A model generated the notes under the pieces. The model was given only the letters and a program-made list of their open reading frames with translations, searched no databases and was not told where the DNA came from. The position numbers and the translations under genes were made by a program. DNA of 64,000 nucleotides, taken from the NCBI RefSeq assembly GCF_030064675.1, contig NZ_CP116413.1, forward strand, positions 8,089,501 through 8,153,500, read 5' to 3'. Origin of the DNA: Crossiella sp. CA-258035. GTDB lineage: Bacteria; Actinomycetota; Actinomycetes; Mycobacteriales; Pseudonocardiaceae. Positions 59,704 through 64,000 of the stretch are shown in pieces; the stretch's first letter is position 1; every line of letters starts with the position of its first letter.

Positions 59704-60914
59704 TCGGCCCGCACGCCCTTGCCCAGCACCACGATGCCGCCCGCGCTGACCGTGTAGCGCTCGCGGTCGGCCGCCTGGCTGACCCCGATGCCCGCGCCCG
59801 GCGCGACCACCACGTTCTTGTCCAGGATCGCGCCGCGGACCATCGCGCCGCGGCCGATCCGGACGCCGGGCATGAGCACGCTGCCCTGCACCTGGGCGCC
59901 CGGCTCGATGATCACGTCCGAGCTGATCACCGAGTTGCTGACCAGGCCGGAGACGATCGAGCCCGGTCCGACCACGGACTCCTGCGCGGTGCCGCCCTGG
60001 ACGAACTTGGCCGGGGCCAGCGGCGGGGTGGCGGTGCGGATCGGCCAGGCCTGGTTGTAGAGGTTGAACACCGGGTGGATGGACACCAGGTCCATGTGCG
60101 CGTCGTAGTAGGCGTCCAGGGTCCCGACGTCCCGCCAGTAGCCGCGGTCCCGGTCGGTGGCGCCGGGCACGTTGTTGTCGGCGAAGTCGTAGACCGCGGC
60201 CTGGTCCCGCTCGACCAGCATGGGGATGATGTCGCCGCCCATGTCGTGGTCGGAGTCCGGGTTGGCCGAGTCCTGGCGCAGCGCTTCCAGCAGGGTCTCG
60301 GTGCGGAAGATGTAGTTGCCCATCGAGGCGAAGGTCACCTCTGGGTCGTCCGGGGTGCCCGGCGGGTCGCTGGGCTTCTCCAGGAACCGGGTGATCTTGC
60401 CGCTGGCGTCGGCGTCGATGCAGCCGAAGGCCTTGGCCTCCGCCCGCGGCACCCTGATCCCGGCCACGGTGACGCCCGCGCCGGAGTCGACGTGCTGGCG
60501 GATCATCTGCGCCGGGTCCATCCGGTACACGTGGTCGGCGCCGAAGACCACGATGTGGTCCGGCCGCTCGTCGTGCACCAGGTTCAGCGACTGGTAGATC
60601 GCGTCCGCGCTGCCGGTGTACCAGCGCGGACCGAGCCGCTGCTGGGCGGGAACCGGGGTGATGTACTGCCCGAGCACGCTGGACAACCGCCAGGTGGTGG
60701 AGATGTGCCGGTCCAGCGAGTGCGACTTGTACTGGGTGAGCACGCAGATCTGGGTCAGGCCCGCGTTCACCAGGTTGGACAGCACGAAGTCGATCAGGCG
60801 GTAGTTGCCGCCGAACGGCACCGCGGGTTTCGCCCGGTCCGCGGTCAGCGGGAACAGCCGCTTGCCTTCCCCGCCGGCGAGCACGATTCCGAGAACGTGC
60901 GGCTGGCCTCTCAC
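59700..60914 (-). CDS. glgC: Glucose-1-phosphate adenylyltransferase
   Basis: 404 aa. Start GTG 60914 is preferred because the -10 hexamer TAGGGT (60928-60923) is 8 nt upstream; GTG 60920 is too close to it. Nucleotidyltransferase motifs [48 protein letters not shown]-like [12 protein letters not shown] and HVYRMDP. A C-terminal left-handed beta-helix ([26 protein letters not shown]) follows. It makes ADP-glucose for glycogen/maltosyl synthesis. Confidence 0.93.
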   Translation of the reverse strand: MRGQPHVLGIVLAGGEGKRLFPLTADRAKPAVPFGGNYRLIDFVLSNLVNAGLTQICVLTQYKSHSLDRHISTTWRLSSVLGQYITPVPAQQRLGPRWYTGSADAIYQSLNLVHDERPDHIVVFGADHVYRMDPAQMIRQHVDSGAGVTVAGIRVPRAEAKAFGCIDADASGKITRFLEKPSDPPGTPDDPEVTFASMGNYIFRTETLLEALRQDSANPDSDHDMGGDIIPMLVERDQAAVYDFADNNVPGATDRDRGYWRDVGTLDAYYDAHMDLVSIHPVFNLYNQAWPIRTATPPLAPAKFVQGGTAQESVVGPGSIVSGLVSNSVISSDVIIEPGAQVQGSVLMPGVRIGRGAMVRGAILDKNVVVAPGAGIGVSQAADRERYTVSAGGIVVLGKGVRAD

Positions 60915-60922
60915 GATCACCG

Positions 60923-60955
60923 ACCCTATATGTGACGCCCTTCGCCGACTAGCCT
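60923..60955. promoter_or_regulatory. Divergent leaderless promoters of glgC and glgM
   Basis: TAGGGT on the minus strand (60928-60923) and TAGCCT on the plus strand (60950-60955) each lie 8 nt from their start codons. Both genes appear to have leaderless transcripts from one ~50-bp region. Confidence 0.6.
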
Positions 60956-60963
60956 CCCGAAGC

Positions 60964-62139
60964 GTGCGAGTTGCGTTGCTGACACGGGAATTTCCGCCGG
61001 AGGTCTACGGCGGGGCTGGTGTGCACGTCGGGTTCCTGACCCCGGAGCTGCGGTCCCTGGTGGACGTTGACGTGCACTGCTTCGGCTCCGCGCGGCCGGA
61101 TGCGGTCGCGCATTCCGCCCCGCCGGGCCTGGAAAACGCCAACCCGGCGCTGAGCACGCTGGGCGTTGATCTGTCCATGGTGGACGCCATCGGCAACGTG
61201 CAGCTCGCGCACAGCCACACCTGGTACGCCAACATGGCCGGGCACCTGGCCAAGCTGCTGCACGGCATCCCGCACGTGGTCACCGCGCACTCGCTGGAGC
61301 CGCGCCGCCCGTGGAAGGCCGAGCAGCTCGGCGGCGGCTACCGCCTGTCCAGCTGGGTGGAGCGCACCGCCTACGCCGCCGCGGACGCGATCATCGCGGT
61401 CAGCGAGGGCATGCGCGCCGACGTGCTGGACTGCTACCCGGAGCTGGACCCGGCCAGGGTGCACGTGGTGCGCAACGGCATCGACAGCCAGCGGTACCAC
61501 CCGGTCACCGAGACCGGCGTGCTGGAGCGCTTCGGCATCGACCCGGCCCGGCCCACGGTCGCCTTCGTCGGCCGGATCACCCGGCAGAAGGGCGTCGGCC
61601 ACCTGGTCGCGGCCGTGCACCAGATCGACCCGGAGGCGCAGCTGGTGCTGTGCGCGGGCGCGCCGGACACCCCGGAGATCGCCGAGGAGACCGCGGCCGC
61701 GGTTGCCGAGCTGTCCGCGGTCCGGCCGGGGGTGTTCTGGATCCAGCAGATGCTGCCGCAGGAGGAGGTGCGGCAGGTGCTCTCGCACGCCAGCGTGTTC
61801 GTCTGCCCCTCGGTGTACGAGCCGCTGGGCATCGTGAACCTGGAGGCGATGGCCTGCGGCACCGCGGTGGTGGCCTCCGACGTCGGCGGCATCCCCGAGG
61901 TGGTGGCGGAGGGCGAGACCGGTCTGCTGGTGCACTACGAGGAGGCCGAGCCGACGGCCTTCCGGGCTGGTCTGGCCGCCGCGGTGAACGAGCTGCTGGC
62001 CGATCCCGCCCGCGCGCGGGCCATGGGCGAGGCCGGGCGGCGGCGGGCGCGGACCGAGTTCTCCTGGGCCGCGATGGCCGCGCAGACCGTGGACGTGTAC
62101 CGATCCGTGCTGGGCGAGGACTACGCCGGACGGTCGTGA
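60964..62139 (+). CDS. glgM: Glycosyltransferase GT4, alpha-maltose-1-phosphate synthase (GlgM-like)
   Basis: 391 aa, GTG 60964. GT4 fold: [21 protein letters not shown] at the N-terminus; [36 protein letters not shown]; and the nucleotide-binding [33 protein letters not shown] (E-x7-E). In M. tuberculosis Rv1212c, next to glgC, is the enzyme now called GlgM, which makes maltose-1-phosphate from ADP-glucose. A glycogen synthase role is an alternative. Divergent from glgC, which supplies its substrate. Confidence 0.87.
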   Translation: MRVALLTREFPPEVYGGAGVHVGFLTPELRSLVDVDVHCFGSARPDAVAHSAPPGLENANPALSTLGVDLSMVDAIGNVQLAHSHTWYANMAGHLAKLLHGIPHVVTAHSLEPRRPWKAEQLGGGYRLSSWVERTAYAAADAIIAVSEGMRADVLDCYPELDPARVHVVRNGIDSQRYHPVTETGVLERFGIDPARPTVAFVGRITRQKGVGHLVAAVHQIDPEAQLVLCAGAPDTPEIAEETAAAVAELSAVRPGVFWIQQMLPQEEVRQVLSHASVFVCPSVYEPLGIVNLEAMACGTAVVASDVGGIPEVVAEGETGLLVHYEEAEPTAFRAGLAAAVNELLADPARARAMGEAGRRRARTEFSWAAMAAQTVDVYRSVLGEDYAGRS

Positions 62140-62240
62140 CGCTGATCACAGTTTGATCTTTCCGTAACCATACAACCCCGCAAGGCGATTCTGCGCCTTA
62201 GCCGGTAGTGGGACTTGATCTCCTATCGGAGGGGTTTTTT
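62140..62240 (+). promoter_or_regulatory. Intergenic region upstream of the lipoprotein gene
   Basis: 101 bp. It ends in GGAGGGG followed by TTTTTT and the GTG start, which looks like a hairpin (CTCC-TATC-GGAG) and T-run but is the ribosome site. Upstream a lower-GC stretch GTTTGATCTTTCCG...CATACAACC probably holds the promoter; its elements are not clear. Confidence 0.4.
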
Positions 62241-63704
62241 GTGGCGGTGTGTGCCGACTGGGGCCGGAGCTCGGCCGTGCTGGCCGTGCTGCTGGTGAGC
62301 ACCGCCTGCGGCGCGCAGCCCGAGCAGCCGAAGCCGGAGCCCGCGCCGATTCCAGTGGACGTGGCCATCGGCGGCAAGCGGCTCAACGGCGGTCAGCACC
62401 TCCAGTCCGCGGCGGAGGCCTCCATCACCAGGGCGCTGGCCCAGCAGAAGGTGGCCAGGTCGGGGGACGGCAGCGTGCACTGCTGGTTCGCCAAGGTGGA
62501 CCCGAACGTGCAAGCCCAGGGCGGCCGCGCGGTCGACGTCACCGACACGCTGTGGTGCGGCCCGGTGCAGGTGCCGGGCACCGGACCGGCCCCGGACTGG
62601 ATCCCGGTGCCGCTGGCCCAGCGGGACGGCCAGTTCTCCGTCGGCGAGCCGAAGCTGCCCGAGCCGGGCACCTCCAGCACCCCGTCCACCGAGATGGTGC
62701 GGGTGGACGGCACCGTGGCCAAGCCGGGCGGCGAGGAGCAGCGCAGCGCCGGTCCCGGCTTCTTCGCGGTGGTCGCGGACAACGGCGGCAGGTCCAACGG
62801 CGACCTCGGCCTGATCCCGGCCGACGCGGTCCACCTCAGGGACGACTTCCTCACCGTGCGGGCCACCGGCTGGGGCAACCCGCAGCGGTTCACCCTGCCC
62901 GACGGGGGCGTGCTCAGCCCGGAGTCCGGCAGCAGGCTGGCGGTGCTGCGGCTGCACAGCGACCGGGTCAGCCAGCTGGAACAGGAGCTGACCGACCTGA
63001 GCTGGACCCGGGGCGCGCCGCCGCGGCCGGAGCTGGCGCTGGACCTGCCGGACGGCTGGCACGACGTGCCGGACTCCCAGCTGCCCCAGTTCGGCTCCTT
63101 CTTCCTGGTCTTCACCGTGCCGGTCAAGGACACCGGCCAGGCCGCGCCCCGGCTGGTGCTGCGCTCCAAGACCGGCCCCGGCCTGGAGCAGCAGGTCGAG
63201 CTGCCCACCGGCAAGGCCGCCTACCCACTGCCGCCCGCGCTGCGCCGGGCCTCCGGCGCGGCGGCCCAGCTCACCGCGAGCCAGGCGCTGACCTTCCAGC
63301 ACGCGGGCAGCTCCGGCACCGCGAAGCTGACCGTGCAGGGCGTGCGCCTTGGCATGCAGCGGCCGGTGCTGGACAGCGCGGGCAGGCTGGACCTGGAGTC
63401 CGCGGCGCCGGGCAAGGCGCTGCTGGAGATCCGGCTCAAGGGCGAGGGCGGGCTGCCGGAGGCCCTCGGCGGGCCGAGCACCGCCGAGCACATCCAGGTC
63501 AAGCTGCCCAGCGGGGCGAAGGCGCCGCTCAAGGGCGTGCGCTACGGCGGCGACGTCTTCCCGACCGCGCTGGTGGTGGAGGTGCCGTCGAACGTGCCCT
63601 CGGTGACGGTGTCCCTGGCCCCGGCCACGGTGACCCTGCCCAGCCGCGGCCCGTTCACCTTCGCGCCTGCCGCGCCCGCGATGACCCTGCCCCTGAACTT
63701 CTGA
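62241..63704 (+). CDS. Secreted lipoprotein of unknown function
   Basis: 487 aa, GTG 62241 with GGAGGGG 6 nt upstream. The signal peptide ends in the lipobox LLVSTACG, so Cys ~23 would be lipidated. The mature protein begins PEQPKPEPAP and is beta-rich (IPVDVAIGGKRLNG, DGTVAKPGG, ALVVEVPSNVPSVTVSLAPATVTLPSRG). I recognise no family. The 3' 163 bp are antisense to the open frame of the following MFS gene. Confidence 0.78.
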   Translation: MAVCADWGRSSAVLAVLLVSTACGAQPEQPKPEPAPIPVDVAIGGKRLNGGQHLQSAAEASITRALAQQKVARSGDGSVHCWFAKVDPNVQAQGGRAVDVTDTLWCGPVQVPGTGPAPDWIPVPLAQRDGQFSVGEPKLPEPGTSSTPSTEMVRVDGTVAKPGGEEQRSAGPGFFAVVADNGGRSNGDLGLIPADAVHLRDDFLTVRATGWGNPQRFTLPDGGVLSPESGSRLAVLRLHSDRVSQLEQELTDLSWTRGAPPRPELALDLPDGWHDVPDSQLPQFGSFFLVFTVPVKDTGQAAPRLVLRSKTGPGLEQQVELPTGKAAYPLPPALRRASGAAAQLTASQALTFQHAGSSGTAKLTVQGVRLGMQRPVLDSAGRLDLESAAPGKALLEIRLKGEGGLPEALGGPSTAEHIQVKLPSGAKAPLKGVRYGGDVFPTALVVEVPSNVPSVTVSLAPATVTLPSRGPFTFAPAAPAMTLPLNF

Positions 63705-64000
63705 GCCGGTCGCTCCGCCCGCCAGGCCAGTCCGGCGGCCACCGCGGCGGCACCGGCGGCCAGCACCCAGCAACAGGACATGGCGACCACGCCGAGCCAG
63801 CCGAAGGGCGCGTAGACCAGGCCGCCGAGGGTGCCGCCCACGCTGCTGCCCAGGTAGTAGCAGAGCAGGTAGATCGCCGAGGCCTGGCCGCGCGCGGCCG
63901 AGGGGGCGCGGGCGCCGACCCAGCCGCTGGCCACCGCGTGCACCGCGAAGAACGCGCCGGTGAGCACCACCAGGCCGATCACGATCAGCACCAGGTCCTC
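63542..64000 (-). CDS. MFS transporter, C-terminal part (truncated by the window end)
   Basis: About 150 codons are visible, no stop before 64000. Helical MFS segments IVIGLVVLTGAFFAVHAVASGWVG, AIYLLCYYLGSSVGGTLGGLVY and VVAMSCCWVLAAGAAAVAAGL are followed by a hydrophilic tail. The frame stays open 163 bp into the 3' end of the convergent lipoprotein gene, ending at 63542. A real protein end near 63700 would need a frameshift; I see none. The family position of the helices fits the last third of a 12-TM carrier. Confidence 0.72.
   Translation of the reverse strand, partial: EDLVLIVIGLVVLTGAFFAVHAVASGWVGARAPSAARGQASAIYLLCYYLGSSVGGTLGGLVYAPFGWLGVVAMSCCWVLAAGAAAVAAGLAWRAERPAQKFRGRVIAGAAGAKVNGPRLGRVTVAGARDTVTEGTFDGTSTTSAVGKTSPP

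Noticed and set aside
62213-62240. Intrinsic terminator (CTCC-TATC-GGAG followed by TTTTTT)
   Set aside because: The stem is only 4 bp, and GGAGGGG sits 6 nt before the GTG of the lipoprotein gene, where it serves as ribosome site.

Overview
The window is very GC-rich, densely coded, uses many GTG starts and carries many leaderless-type promoters. It reads as the chromosome of a high-GC actinobacterium. The gene set and the recurring intragenic palindrome GTCCACWGTGGAC suggest a member of the Pseudonocardiaceae (Crossiella, Amycolatopsis and relatives); this is an inference, since no rRNA is present. I see no tRNA, rRNA, CRISPR array, insertion sequence or prophage.

Layout. 1-4.8 kb: end of a PHP phosphoesterase gene, a PH-domain membrane protein with a 53-aa membrane mini-protein, a Nudix hydrolase, a DUF2332 protein, a MaoC hydratase, and corA preceded by a translated leader peptide. 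4.9-17.4 kb: a lipid/polyketide cluster with an MMPL exporter, an MFS exporter, an antigen-85-like esterase, a fatty acyl-AMP ligase and a 2172-aa PKS (ACP-KS-AT-DH-KR-ACP-degenerate carrier-TE). 17.5-21.4 kb: an operon for a double-permease ABC transporter, its ATPase and an MgtC-family protein, with no binding protein, again preceded by a short leader peptide. 21.4-29.2 kb: DUF2332, a secreted beta-propeller protein, a membrane protein, a metallophosphoesterase/ParB-like pair, a STAS regulator and a large LuxR-type ATPase regulator. 29.2-36.7 kb: a fatty-acid degradation block (MerR regulator, CoA-transferase/racemase, acyl-CoA dehydrogenase, MpaB-like oxygenase, fadA, fadB), linked by two copies of one operator. 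36.7-41 kb: LpqY-SugABC-type trehalose importer.

41-62 kb resembles the Mycobacterium tuberculosis Rv1212c-Rv1239c neighbourhood, as I recall it: the Rv1234-like stress protein, MgtE_N/CBS protein, mrp, tatB, htrA, rseA, sigE, O-methyltransferase, glgC and glgM. Other genes are inserted in it: an acyl-CoA dehydrogenase, a patatin, an AAA ATPase/DUF4276 pair that looks like a split OLD/PARIS-type defence module, a malyl-CoA lyase homologue, an APH-like kinase and PhzF. The window ends in a lipoprotein of unknown function and a truncated MFS gene.

The most notable observation is the pair of leader peptides upstream of corA and of the ABC-MgtC operon. Both have an AGGAGGTGA ribosome site, both carry a Pro-Pro-Ser core, and both stop exactly 96 nt before the first structural gene. 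At both, the leader start region can be paired by nearby sequence. This suggests a shared translation-coupled control of divalent-cation uptake, and ties the otherwise unassigned ABC transporter to magnesium.
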